A stretch of DNA of 64,000 bases from Streptomyces rimosus subsp. rimosus (GTDB taxonomy: Bacteria; Actinomycetota; Actinomycetes; Streptomycetales; Streptomycetaceae). Positions 46,224 to 55,319 of the stretch are shown in pieces. A program made the position numbers and the translations under genes. Below the pieces are notes generated by a model. That model saw only the letters and a list, made by a program, of their open reading frames with translations, made no database searches and was not told the DNA's origin. Each line of letters starts with the position of its first letter. Position 1 is the first letter of the stretch. The stretch is taken from the NCBI RefSeq assembly GCF_000720725.1, contig NZ_JOCQ01000008.1, forward strand, positions 81,689 through 145,688. The letters are read 5' to 3'.

Positions 46224-46988
46224 ATGGAGCACGAGGTGTACGTTCCGTTTCCCGTCGAGACCGTACGGCAGGCGCTGACCGAGCCGGAGCGCGTGGCGCG
46301 CTGCATCCCCGGATGCCAACTCGACGCCGACGCGGATCCCGGCACCCCCGGCGGGCGGCTGCGGCTGCGCATCGGCAGTTCCACCATCACCTACCGCGGC
46401 ACGCTGACCGTCACCGTCCACGGCGCCGACACGGTCACCGTCGAGGCGAGCGGCATCGAGTCCCGCGGCGACGGCTCCGCCGAGCTGTCCCTGACCGTAC
46501 GGCTCGCCACCGCGCCCGACGACACCGGTGCCACTGCCCTGAGCTGCACCGGCACGGTCACCAGCACCGGCCGCCTCGCGGAGGCCACCGACCAGGCGGC
46601 CGAGTCCGCCGGCCGCCGCGTCCTGGACCGCTTCGCGGCCAACCTCGCGGCGGACCTCACGGACAACCCGGCCGGCGAGCGGGACGCCGACGCGCCGCCC
46701 GCCGCACAGGGCGTCTTCGACGCCGAGGTCCCGCCCCCGTCGCTGGACCCGCTCGCCGACGACGACCAGGACGGCGCCGTGCCCGCCGAGGCTGCGCACG
46801 CGCGCCGCACGATGATCGGGCGCAGCGCCGAGGAGGTCGACCACGCGCCGCCGCGCGGCCGGTACGCACCGGTCCCCGCGCCGCAGTCGGCGACCACCTC
46901 CGCCACCCTGCGCTGGGCGGCCCCGGCCGCGGCGCTGGCGCTGGCGTCGGCGGTCGTGGTGGGAAGGGTGCTGCGGCGGCGTCGCTGA
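46224..46988 (+). CDS. CoxG/SRPBCC-family protein with C-terminal membrane anchor
   Basis: A 254-residue protein. Residues 1-145 form the CoxG-like START/SRPBCC lipid-binding fold (VYVPFPVETVRQALTEPERV, CIPGCQLD, ESAGRRVLDRFAANLAADL). A disordered acidic linker and one C-terminal helix (LRWAAPAAALALASAVVVG) with a basic tail RRRR follow. CoxG homologues anchor CO-dehydrogenase to membranes, but no CO-dehydrogenase genes are present here, so a different client is likely. Confidence 0.8.
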   Translation: MEHEVYVPFPVETVRQALTEPERVARCIPGCQLDADADPGTPGGRLRLRIGSSTITYRGTLTVTVHGADTVTVEASGIESRGDGSAELSLTVRLATAPDDTGATALSCTGTVTSTGRLAEATDQAAESAGRRVLDRFAANLAADLTDNPAGERDADAPPAAQGVFDAEVPPPSLDPLADDDQDGAVPAEAAHARRTMIGRSAEEVDHAPPRGRYAPVPAPQSATTSATLRWAAPAAALALASAVVVGRVLRRRR

Positions 46989-47056
46989 GTGCTCGGCTCC
47001 GCGACCCGCGCCCGGCGCGCCGCCGTCCCGTACCGGCTCCCCGTTAGGGTCGGACC

Positions 47057-47905
47057 GTGAGTGACAACGACACGCGAAACGCCTCGCCGGGGCAGGTGCT
47101 GCTGGCCGCCGGCGACACCGAAGTGACCGTGGACCCGGCCAACGGCTGCCGGCTCGCGAGCCTGCGCATCGGCGGTACGGAAGTGCTGCGGCAGGGCGCC
47201 AAGTACGGTTCCTTCCCGATGGTGCCGTGGTGCGGCCGGATCGACGGAGGGCGGTTCCGCAACGGCGGCGAGCTCCACCAGATGCCGCTCAACTCCCCGC
47301 CGCACGCGATCCACGGCACCGGCCGCGACGTCGCCTGGAAGACGGCGCGCGCGGACACCGCCAGTGCCACTTTCACCTACGACCTCCTCGACCCGGGCGC
47401 CGCCCCCTGGCCGTACCCGGGGCGCGTCACCCAGCTGGTCGAGCTGGCGGAGGACGGCGGATCGCTCACCCTGACCATGGGCATCGAGGCGAGTGCCGAC
47501 TCCTTCCCGGCCCAGGCGGGCTGGCACCCGTGGTTCCTGCGCCGGCTCGGTGAGGAAGGGCGGCAGAGCGAGGACGTACGGATCGACTTCTCGGCCGCCT
47601 GGCAGGAGGAACGCGGCGCGGACCACCTGCCCACCGGACAGCGCATCGACCCGCGGCCCGGCCCCTGGGACGACTGCTTCGGCATGCCGGACGGCGTGGA
47701 CGTGACCCTCACCTGGCCGGGCCGGCTGGAGCTGAAGGTCACCAGCCGCGCCGAATGGGTGGTGGTCTACGACGAGCAGGAGGCGGCGGTCTGCGTGGAG
47801 CCGCAGTCCGGCCCGCCGAACGGCCTCAACACGCTGCCGCGCCTGGTCACCCCCATCGACCCGCTGGAGATCTCCACGACGTGGACCTGGCGCACGCTGT
47901 CATAA
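47057..47905 (+). CDS. aldose 1-epimerase family protein
   Basis: A 282-residue beta-sandwich epimerase: MVPWCGRIDGGRF and the catalytic-His segment NSPPHAIHGTGRD, plus QAGWHPWFLRRL carrying the second His and the late VCVEPQSGPPNGLN with the catalytic Glu. It equilibrates alpha and beta hexose anomers. GTG start 47057; it lies 63 bp before pyrE. Confidence 0.88.
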   Translation: MSDNDTRNASPGQVLLAAGDTEVTVDPANGCRLASLRIGGTEVLRQGAKYGSFPMVPWCGRIDGGRFRNGGELHQMPLNSPPHAIHGTGRDVAWKTARADTASATFTYDLLDPGAAPWPYPGRVTQLVELAEDGGSLTLTMGIEASADSFPAQAGWHPWFLRRLGEEGRQSEDVRIDFSAAWQEERGADHLPTGQRIDPRPGPWDDCFGMPDGVDVTLTWPGRLELKVTSRAEWVVVYDEQEAAVCVEPQSGPPNGLNTLPRLVTPIDPLEISTTWTWRTLS

Positions 47906-47968
47906 CCGCCTCGTGGCCCGGCCCCGGCGACCGGCGTCGGGCCGCGCCCCCGGCCACCTTCTAAGCTC

Positions 47969-48517
47969 ATGCACATGACTGACGACGTACGCGGCGATCT
48001 GCTGCAGCAGATCAAGGACAAGGCCGTGGTGCACGGCAAGGTGACGCTCTCCTCCGGCAAGGAGGCCGATTACTACATCGACCTGCGCCGGATCACCCTC
48101 GACGGTGCGGCCGCGCCCCTCGTCGGGCAGCTGATGCTGGACATCACCGCCGACCTGGACTACGACGCGGTCGGCGGGCTCACGCTGGGCGCCGACCCGG
48201 TCGCGGCCTCGATGCTGCACGCCGCCGCGGCGCGCGGCCGGCGGCTGGACGCGTTCGTCGTACGCAAGGCGCAGAAGACGCACGGCATGCAGCGGCGGAT
48301 CGAGGGGCCGGACATCAAGGGCCGCCGGGTCCTGGTGGTCGAGGACACCTCCACCACCGGTGGCTCGCCGCTGACCGCCGTCGAGGCGGCCCGCGAGGCG
48401 GGTGCGGAGGTGGTCGCGGTCGCCACGATCGTGGACCGCGGGGCGGAGTCGGCCATCGCCGGTGCGGGTCTGCCGTACATCACCGGGTACCGCCTCGGCG
48501 ACCTTGGCCTCGCCTAG
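47969..48517 (+). CDS. pyrE: orotate phosphoribosyltransferase
   Basis: A 182-residue enzyme of UMP synthesis, converting orotate and PRPP to OMP. Signature VLVVEDTSTTGGSPLTAVEA is the PRPP loop; YYIDLRRITLDG and the Lys-rich VRKAQKTHG segment bind substrate and pyrophosphate. ATG 47969 or 47975. It sits in a conserved position 5' of fba with a parS site between them. Confidence 0.95.
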   Translation: MHMTDDVRGDLLQQIKDKAVVHGKVTLSSGKEADYYIDLRRITLDGAAAPLVGQLMLDITADLDYDAVGGLTLGADPVAASMLHAAAARGRRLDAFVVRKAQKTHGMQRRIEGPDIKGRRVLVVEDTSTTGGSPLTAVEAAREAGAEVVAVATIVDRGAESAIAGAGLPYITGYRLGDLGLA

Positions 48518-48568
48518 GCCCATTCGATCGGCCCGGCGCTGACCAGCGCTTATCGCAAACGGGTGGTT

Positions 48569-48584
48569 GGTTTCACGTGAAACC
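48569..48584. other. parS chromosome-partition site
   Basis: GGTTTCACGTGAAACC is a perfect 16-bp palindrome containing the Streptomyces parS core GTTTCACGTGAAAC (48570-48583). ParB binds it to condense and segregate the origin region during sporulation. It lies inside a longer inverted arrangement (GGGTGG at 48561-48566 and CCACCC at 48587-48592), in the pyrE-fba gap. Confidence 0.93.
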
Positions 48585-48721
48585 GGCCACCCGTCTGCGT
48601 GCGGCTGGCGTGTACGGGATGTGGAGCAAACCGCCGAGTCTGGGAAGATGAGCTACGGCGATGTCGTCGCCCCCTGGTCAGGGCCCAGAACGCACACCCG
48701 CACATCACAAGGAGCGGACAG

Positions 48722-49744
48722 ATGCCCATCGCAACTCCCGAGGTCTACAACGAGATGCTGGACCGGGCGAAGGCAGGCAAGTTCGCCTACCCGGCCATCA
48801 ACGTGACCTCGACGCAGACTCTGCACGCAGCGCTGCGTGGTTTCGCCGAGGCCGAGAGCGACGGCATCGTCCAGATTTCGACCGGTGGCGCGGAGTTCCT
48901 GGGCGGCCAGCACAACAAGGACATGGTGACCGGCGCGGTCGCACTGGCCGAGTTCGCGCACATCGTCGCCGAGAAGTACGACATCAACGTCGCGCTGCAC
49001 ACCGACCACTGCCCCAAGGACAAGCTGGACGGCTACGTCCGTCCGCTGCTGGCCGTCTCCGAGCAGCGCGTGGCCAAGGGCCAGAACCCGCTGTTCCAGT
49101 CCCACATGTGGGACGGCTCCGCCGAGACCCTGGCCGACAACCTCTCCATCGCCCAGGAGCTGCTGGCCCAGGCCGCCGCCGCGAAGATCATCCTTGAGGT
49201 CGAGATCACCCCGACCGGTGGCGAGGAGGACGGCGTCACCCACGAGATCAACGACGAGCTGTACACCACCGTCGACGACGCGCTGCGGACCGCTGAGGCG
49301 CTGGGTCTGGGCGAGAAGGGCCGCTACCTGCTCGCGGCGTCGTTCGGCAACGTGCACGGCGTCTACAAGCCGGGCAACGTCGTGCTCCGCCCCGAGCTGC
49401 TGAAGGACCTCCAGGAGGGCGTCGGCGCGAAGTACGGCAAGTCCTCGCCGTTCGACTTCGTCTTCCACGGCGGCTCCGGCTCCACGGCCGAGGAGATCGC
49501 GACGGCGCTGGAGAACGGCGTCGTGAAGATGAACCTCGACACGGACACGCAGTACGCGTTCACGCGGCCGATCGCGGACCACATGTTCCGCAACTACGAC
49601 GGCGTGCTCAAGGTTGACGGCGACGTCGGCAACAAGAAGACCTACGACCCGCGCAGCTGGGGCAAGCTGGCCGAGGCCGGCATGGCGAAGCGCGTCACCG
49701 AGGCGTGCGCGAACCTGCGCTCCACCGGCACCAAGATCAAGTAA
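48722..49744 (+). CDS. fba: class II fructose-bisphosphate aldolase
   Basis: A 340-residue zinc-dependent aldolase: ALHTDHCPKDKL carries zinc His residues, EVEITPTGGEEDG and FGNVHGVYKPGN the others, and VFHGGSGSTAEEI the phosphate loop. It cleaves fructose-1,6-bisphosphate in glycolysis and reverses it in gluconeogenesis. Start ATG 48722 with AAGGAG 9 bp upstream. Confidence 0.97.
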   Translation: MPIATPEVYNEMLDRAKAGKFAYPAINVTSTQTLHAALRGFAEAESDGIVQISTGGAEFLGGQHNKDMVTGAVALAEFAHIVAEKYDINVALHTDHCPKDKLDGYVRPLLAVSEQRVAKGQNPLFQSHMWDGSAETLADNLSIAQELLAQAAAAKIILEVEITPTGGEEDGVTHEINDELYTTVDDALRTAEALGLGEKGRYLLAASFGNVHGVYKPGNVVLRPELLKDLQEGVGAKYGKSSPFDFVFHGGSGSTAEEIATALENGVVKMNLDTDTQYAFTRPIADHMFRNYDGVLKVDGDVGNKKTYDPRSWGKLAEAGMAKRVTEACANLRSTGTKIK

Positions 49745-50385
49745 GTCTGGTGTTGTGAGGCCCCGCGTTCGGGTGAACGCGGGGCCCTTGTGCGTTTGAC
49801 GCCTGCGGCGCGGTTGGGCCGGGTGGGGGTGCGGTTCGCGCCTGCGGCGCGGTTGGGCCGGGTGGGGGTGCGCGTCTTGCGCGGTCGGTCCGGTGGGTGG
49901 GGCTCGGGGCCACACAGGGGTCACTCCTCGTTGCCGGGGACGCGACCTTGTGGGTCTTCGCATCCGGGGCCTCGGTCGCCTGCGGGGAGACCCCTGTATG
50001 TCCCCGAGCCCGCTCCGTTTGCGGCTATCCCGCCGCCGTGGCTGCGGTCCCATAAACGACACAAGCGGTGGCTTACGCATGACGTGGAGGCGCCCCCGGC
50101 CTGCGCTACGTACGCGCGAGCTTGACCACAGGGTGGGCGCGCACCAAGGTCTCTTTTCCCTCCCCCCACCGGCCCGCACACGCCCAACCGGCCGGAGGGG
50201 GCGTGTAGGGGGCCATCCCCGCAGGCAGCCGGGTGCCCTTGGTTCACTATTAACCTTTGGACGCCGTGCACGGTGCCGAGGAGTTGGCCCCCTGCGCGCC
50301 CCCGCCCCACAGACCAGGCAATGCGTATCCGCGCGGAGCGCGGGCCAGTCACCCCCACGCCCCGCGACAGCGGAATACTGGACCC
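49745..50385. other. intergenic region downstream of fba with a terminator and a 39-bp repeat
   Basis: The fba terminator (GGCCCCGCGTTC, loop GGGT, GAACGCGGGGCC at 49759-49786) opens the gap. It is followed by a perfect 32-bp direct repeat (CCTGCGGCGCGGTTGGGCCG and on) at 49802-49833 and 49841-49872, 39 bp apart. The remaining 500 bp before the DUF3151 gene show no convincing gene or RNA. Confidence 0.75.
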
Positions 50386-50799
50386 ATGGCCATTCACGAA
50401 AACCTCCTCGGGGGACCACCCCCGACCGAACTGCCCGACGACCCCGAGCCCCGCGAGCTCCTCGCTTCCGGGGCCGCGCCGACGGACGTCGCGGCGAAGT
50501 ATCCGACGTCCTCGCTGGCCTGGGCGCAGCTCGCGGATGACGCGTTCCAGGCGGGGCGTACGGTCGAGTCGTACGCGTATGCCCGTACCGGCTACCACCG
50601 GGGGCTGGACGCCCTGCGCCGGGCCGGCTGGAAGGGGCACGGGCCGGTGCCGTTCGAGCACGAGCCCAACCGCGGATTCCTGCGCGCTCTGCACGCGCTC
50701 GCCCGCGCCGCGCAGGCGATCGGTGAGCAGGAGGAGTACGAGCGCTGCACGACGTTCCTGCGTGACTCGTCGCCGACGGCGGCGGACACCCTTTCGTAA
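50386..50799 (+). CDS. DUF3151-like protein
   Basis: A 137-residue protein starting MAIHENLLGGPPPTELPDDP. The pattern ASGAAPTDVAAKYPTSSLAWA, then ESYAYARTGYHRGLDALRRAGWKGHGPVPF is the compact helical core of the actinobacterial DUF3151 family. Function unknown. It lies between fba and the kyn operon, a conserved actinobacterial placement. Confidence 0.8.
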   Translation: MAIHENLLGGPPPTELPDDPEPRELLASGAAPTDVAAKYPTSSLAWAQLADDAFQAGRTVESYAYARTGYHRGLDALRRAGWKGHGPVPFEHEPNRGFLRALHALARAAQAIGEQEEYERCTTFLRDSSPTAADTLS

Positions 50800-51022
50800 G
50801 GCGCTGAGCTGCGTTTCCGGCTGCGGGCCGGGGGAAAACGCGGGCCGGTCGCGCAGGCGCGACCGGCCCGTCGCGCGCGCGGCCGGCCCCTTGCGCGCCA
50901 CCCGTGGAGCACGGATGATGCCACTGGGCCGGGAGAGTCCGTGCCCGAGGGGACCGGGGCTCCGTTTGCCGACGGGAAGGAGCGGACCGCTACCCGGAAG
51001 CCAGCACATCGAGGAGTTCCTC

Positions 51023-51949
51023 ATGTCGCAGCAAGCCGCCCCGCAGGAAGAACCGGCCGAGCCGACAGACCAGGCCGAGCCGACAGACCGGGCCGAGCCG
51101 ACAGACCGGACCGAGCCGGAGGGGTCCACCACCCCACAGCCCCCCGACCTCCGCATCGGAAGCATCCGCACGACCCCGTACGAGGACTACGTCCACGCGG
51201 ACGTGCTCACCCACCTCCAGCACCCGCTGTCCGACGACCCGGGCGAAATGGCGTTCCTGGTCACGACGCAGGTGATGGAGCTGTGGTTCACCGTCGTCGT
51301 ACACGAGTGGCACACCGCCGCCCAGGCGCTGCGCCGGGACGATCTGGCGGTGGCGATGGAGGCGCTGGAGCGCTCGACGTACGAGCTGGAGGCGCTGAAC
51401 GCGGCCTGGAAGCCGCTGGCCCGGCTGACGCCGACGCAGTTCAACGCGTTCCGGGGCGCGCTGGGTGAGGGGTCGGGGTTCCAGTCCGCGATGTACCGGC
51501 GGCTGGAGTTCCTGCTGGGGGAGAAGTCGGCGTCGATGCTCGTGCCGCACCGTGGCGCGCCGCGGGAGTACGCCGAGTTGGAGAAGGCGCTCCAGGAGCC
51601 CAGTCTGTGGGACGAGGTGCTGCGGCTGCTGGCGCGCCGCGGCTACGCGATACCCACCGAGGTGCTGGAGCGCGAGGTGACGGCACGGTACGAGCCGGAC
51701 GCGCGGGTCGAGGCCGTGTGGGCCGAGGTGTACGCGGGCCCGCGCGACGGTGAACTGGTGCGGCTGGGCGAGGCGTTGACGGACGTCGCGGAGCTGGTGT
51801 GGCGCTGGCGCAACGACCACCTGGTGGCGACGCGGCGGGCGATGGGGGCCAAGATGGGCACCGGTGGTTCGGCAGGGGTGGCCTGGCTGGAGAAACGGGC
51901 CAGCAAGAACGTTTTTCCCGAGCTGTGGACGGCGCGCAGCCATGTATGA
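51023..51949 (+). CDS. kynA: tryptophan 2,3-dioxygenase
   Basis: Opens tryptophan to N-formylkynurenine with a haem cofactor. The 308-residue protein has a disordered N terminus with four DNA-encoded EPTDxA-type six-residue repeats. The dioxygenase core follows: YVHADVLTHLQHPL, ELWFTVVVHEWHTA, NAFRGALGEGSGFQS and LVWRWRNDHLVATRRAMGAKMGTGGSAG. GAGGAG precedes ATG. Its 3' end overlaps kynU by 8 bp. Confidence 0.95.
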   Translation: MSQQAAPQEEPAEPTDQAEPTDRAEPTDRTEPEGSTTPQPPDLRIGSIRTTPYEDYVHADVLTHLQHPLSDDPGEMAFLVTTQVMELWFTVVVHEWHTAAQALRRDDLAVAMEALERSTYELEALNAAWKPLARLTPTQFNAFRGALGEGSGFQSAMYRRLEFLLGEKSASMLVPHRGAPREYAELEKALQEPSLWDEVLRLLARRGYAIPTEVLEREVTARYEPDARVEAVWAEVYAGPRDGELVRLGEALTDVAELVWRWRNDHLVATRRAMGAKMGTGGSAGVAWLEKRASKNVFPELWTARSHV

Positions 51950-53129
51950 GGCGGCGGCGGAGCGGGCCGCGGCGCTGGACGCGCAGGACGAACTCGGGCA
52001 CGTACGGGAGAAGTTCGTCCTCGACGCATGCGTGTACCTGGACGGCAATTCGCTCGGCGCCCTGCCCCGCCAGGTCCCCGGCCGGGTCGCGGACGTGATC
52101 ACCCACGAGTGGGGCGAACTGCGCATCCGCTCCTGGGAGGAAGCGGGCTGGTGGACCGCGCCCGAGCGGGTCGGCGACCGGCTCGCCCCGCTGCTGGGCG
52201 CCGCGCCGGGCCAGGTGGTCGTCGGCGACTCGACCAGCGTCAACATCTTCAAGGCGGTGGTCGGCGCGGTACGGATGGCCGGCGAGGGCCGGGACGAGAT
52301 CCTGGCGGACGAGGCGTCGTTCCCGACCGACGGCTACATCGCCGAGTCCGCGGCCCGCATGACGGGCTGCACGCTGCGCGCCCTGCCGGCCGAGCGGATT
52401 CCCGACGAGGCCGGCCCGCGTACCGCGCTCGCGCTGGTCAACCACGTCGACTACCGCACCGGCCGGCTCAACGACCTGCCCGGCCTCACCGCCGCGCTGC
52501 ACGAGGCCGGGGCCCTGGCGGTCTGGGACCTGTGCCACAGCGCGGGCGCCCTACCGGTCCGGCTGGACGCGCACGGCGTGGACCTCGCGGTGGGCTGTAC
52601 GTACAAGTACCTCAACGGCGGTCCGGGCGCGCCCGCGTACCTGTATGTGCGCGAGGAACTGCAGGCCTGCTTCGACTCGCCGCTGCCCGGCTGGAACTCG
52701 CACGCGGTGCCCTTCGGGATGGACGCCGCGTACGCCCCGGCCGACGGCATCACCCGCGGCCGCGTCGGCACCCCGGACATCCTGTCGATGCTCGCCCTGG
52801 AAGCGGCCCTGGACGTCTGGGACGGCGTGCGCATCGAGGACGTACGGGCCAAGAGCCTGGCGCTGGGCGACTTCTTCCTGGAGTGCGTGGAGGCGGGCGT
52901 ACCCGAGGGCCGGGTGCGCTGCGTGACGCCGCGCGAGCACCGGCTGCGCGGCAGCCAGGTGGCCCTGTCCTGCGCGGACGCGGGCAAGGTGATGACGGAG
53001 CTGATCGGGCGCGGGGTGATCGGCGACTTCCGCCACCCCGACGTGCTGCGCTTCGGCTTCACCCCGCTCTACACGTCCTTCGCGGACGTGGCGCGCGCCG
53101 CGCGGGTGCTGGGCGAGGTCCTGGAGTGA
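51942..53129 (+). CDS. kynU: kynureninase
   Basis: A 395-residue PLP enzyme cleaving kynurenine to anthranilate and alanine. It has YLDGNSLGALP, GDSTSVNIFK, and the Schiff-base Lys in AVGCTYKYLNGGPGAPAYLYV. The ATG lies inside the kynA stop region (8-bp overlap), and its stop overlaps the next gene (GTGA), so kynA-kynU-hydrolase is one coupled operon. Confidence 0.95.
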   Translation: MYEAAAERAAALDAQDELGHVREKFVLDACVYLDGNSLGALPRQVPGRVADVITHEWGELRIRSWEEAGWWTAPERVGDRLAPLLGAAPGQVVVGDSTSVNIFKAVVGAVRMAGEGRDEILADEASFPTDGYIAESAARMTGCTLRALPAERIPDEAGPRTALALVNHVDYRTGRLNDLPGLTAALHEAGALAVWDLCHSAGALPVRLDAHGVDLAVGCTYKYLNGGPGAPAYLYVREELQACFDSPLPGWNSHAVPFGMDAAYAPADGITRGRVGTPDILSMLALEAALDVWDGVRIEDVRAKSLALGDFFLECVEAGVPEGRVRCVTPREHRLRGSQVALSCADAGKVMTELIGRGVIGDFRHPDVLRFGFTPLYTSFADVARAARVLGEVLE

Positions 53130-53893
53130 GCGGTGCGGGCGCCGGGGACGAGGAGGCGGCGCTGTTCGGCCTCGCGCCCGTGGCGCCCGACGCGACACAG
53201 GCGTACGGGCCGCACCCGGACCAGGTGATCGACCTGTACGGCCCGGAGTCCGATGGCCCGGAGTCCGACGGCCCGGTGGTGCTGTTGCTGCACGGCGGGT
53301 TCTGGCGCGCGGCGTACGACCGTACGCACCTGTCGCCGCTCGCCGCCGAGCTGGCCCGGCACGGGCTGCCCGTCGCCCTCGCCGAGTACCGGCGCGTGGG
53401 CGCGGGCGGAGGCTGGCCGCGTACGTACGACGACGTGACGGCGGCGATGGGTGCCCTGGAGCGGCCCGTGATCGTCGTCGGGCACTCCGCGGGCGGGCAC
53501 CTCGCGCTGCTCCTGGCGGACCGCCGCGGCCCGCGCGCGCCGCGGCGGATCGTCGCCCTGGCCCCCGTCGCCGACCTCGCGCACGCCCACGAGCTGGGGC
53601 TGAGCGGCGCCGCGGTGGCGGAGTTCCTGGGCGCCGGGCCCGGGTGGGCGGACCGGCTCGCCGCCGCGGACCCGGTACGGCGGCTGCCGGGCGCGGTGCC
53701 CGTGACGGTGCTGCACGGCACCCTGGACGCCGAGGTGCCCGTGGAGCTGTCCCGGCGCTACGTACGGGCCGCCGAGGCCGCCGGCGGCCTCGTACCGGAG
53801 CTGCGCGAACAGGCCGGAACCGGGCACTACGCGCCCGTCACCCCCGGCACCGCGTCCTTCCGCGTCCTCCTGGACACCCTCCGTAGTACTTGA
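53126..53893 (+). CDS. kynB: alpha/beta hydrolase, probable kynurenine formamidase
   Basis: A 255-residue alpha/beta hydrolase: LLLHGGFWRAAYDR is the oxyanion loop, VVGHSAGGHLALLL carries the nucleophile Ser, VLHGTLDAEVP the acid Asp and GTGHYAPV the His. Position between Trp dioxygenase/kynureninase and the coupled GTG start point to hydrolysis of N-formylkynurenine, the missing step of the pathway. The true KynB fold is different, so this would be an alpha/beta-hydrolase-type formamidase. Confidence 0.75.
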   Translation: MSGAGAGDEEAALFGLAPVAPDATQAYGPHPDQVIDLYGPESDGPESDGPVVLLLHGGFWRAAYDRTHLSPLAAELARHGLPVALAEYRRVGAGGGWPRTYDDVTAAMGALERPVIVVGHSAGGHLALLLADRRGPRAPRRIVALAPVADLAHAHELGLSGAAVAEFLGAGPGWADRLAAADPVRRLPGAVPVTVLHGTLDAEVPVELSRRYVRAAEAAGGLVPELREQAGTGHYAPVTPGTASFRVLLDTLRST

Positions 53894-53951
53894 GGAGGAC
53901 GCCCGGAGATCCGCTCAGGAGGGGACGCCCGCGGGCCGTGCGCTGCATACC

Positions 53952-55319
53952 GTGGTGTGCGTGAACCAGACGACTCACCCGCGGCGCGACGACCTGCGCT
54001 CGGAAGCCCGACTCGTCCGCGGCGCGCTGCACCGGCTGCGCCAGGACCTGATCGTGGACGCCTTCGCCTTCCGCCCGATGCTGCCCCTGGACGACGCCCG
54101 GGTCTCCGGGTGGGCGTGGCTCCCGCAGCGGCTGCGGCGCTATGTGCGCTGGGCGCCGCACCTGGCGCTCGGCGGCATCACCGCCTTCGTGTTCCTCGTG
54201 ATCGTCACACAGACGGCGGGCCACGGGCCGATCGGGTCCTTCATCGCGGTGGTCTACTGCTTCCTGACCGCCATGCCGATCGCCCTGACGCTGTTCCGCC
54301 CGATCGGCGCGTTCTGGATCTCGGCCGGGGCGCTCCTGTTCGCGATGATGGGCAGTGGCCTGGCCGGGGCCGGGCGGGGCTGGTTCGACATCAGCCTGGC
54401 CGCGCACCTCGCGGTGATGGCGCTGGTCGTCCTGCGCACCCGCCCCCGGCTCGCCCTGGAGATGTGGCTGCTGACCATGGCCGGGACCGGGGTGCTGACG
54501 CTGCTGATGCCCCGGGCGGTCTCGGACGTGGCGCCGTTCGCGGTGATGTCGGTGTTCGTGCTGGTGCCCGCCGCCGCCATCCGCGCCTGGCGCGAGGAGC
54601 GGCAGAACGTCGTCGAGACGCGGACCGCCACCGCCGAGGAGCGTTCGCGGCGCACCCTTCTGGAGGAGCGCGCGCTGATCGCCCGCGAGCTGCACGACGT
54701 GGTCGCGCACCACATGTCGGTCATCGCCATCCAGGCGGAGGCCGCCCCCTACCGCGTCAAGGACACCCCGCCCGAGCTGGCCACCTCCTTCTCGACCATC
54801 CGGGAGAACGCGGTGGCCGCGCTGACCGAGCTGCGCCGCATCCTCGGCGTCGTACGGTCCGAGGACCCGGACGCCTTCGCCGACGCCGACCCCGAGGCGC
54901 CGCAGCCGACGCTGGCCAGCCTCGATGCGCTGCTGGAGAGCGTGCGCAGCGCGGGACTGGAGGTCGAGGCGGTGATCACCGGCGCGGCGCGGCCGCTGCC
55001 GCAGGGCGTCGAGCTGTCCGCGTACCGCATCGTCCAGGAGGCGCTGAGCAACACGCTGCGGCACGCGCCGGGCGCCGAGGCGCGGGTGGAGATCTCGTAC
55101 GTGCTCGGCGGGCTCGGACTGCGTATCGTCAACGGGGCGCCGAGCCGGCTGGCCAAGCCGTCGCCGGGGGCCGGGCACGGCGTCCTGGGCATGCGGGAAC
55201 GGGTGCAGATGCTGGGTGGCGAGATCACCGCGGACCGTACCGAGGACGGCGGGTTCGAGGTCGCGGCGTTCATACCGGTCCCGGCGACGCCGGGTGCGAA
55301 GGGGGAGACGGCGGGATGA
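53952..55319 (+). CDS. sensor histidine kinase (NarX/DesK-like)
   Basis: A 455-residue membrane kinase: a soluble N terminus, four to six membrane helices (residues about 75-225), the phosphoacceptor helix ALIARELHDVVAHHMSVIAIQ with His, and a HATPase_c domain with VQEALSNTLRHAPG and GHGVLGMRERVQMLGG. GTG at 53952 or 53961 starts it. ATGA overlap with the response regulator makes them one two-component system; the signal is unknown. Confidence 0.92.
   Translation: MVCVNQTTHPRRDDLRSEARLVRGALHRLRQDLIVDAFAFRPMLPLDDARVSGWAWLPQRLRRYVRWAPHLALGGITAFVFLVIVTQTAGHGPIGSFIAVVYCFLTAMPIALTLFRPIGAFWISAGALLFAMMGSGLAGAGRGWFDISLAAHLAVMALVVLRTRPRLALEMWLLTMAGTGVLTLLMPRAVSDVAPFAVMSVFVLVPAAAIRAWREERQNVVETRTATAEERSRRTLLEERALIARELHDVVAHHMSVIAIQAEAAPYRVKDTPPELATSFSTIRENAVAALTELRRILGVVRSEDPDAFADADPEAPQPTLASLDALLESVRSAGLEVEAVITGAARPLPQGVELSAYRIVQEALSNTLRHAPGAEARVEISYVLGGLGLRIVNGAPSRLAKPSPGAGHGVLGMRERVQMLGGEITADRTEDGGFEVAAFIPVPATPGAKGETAG

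Noticed and set aside
49893..50540. Rightward frame in the fba-DUF3151 gap
   Set aside because: Runs out of frame through the DUF3151 start, no ribosome site, low-complexity Arg/Pro/Gly content.
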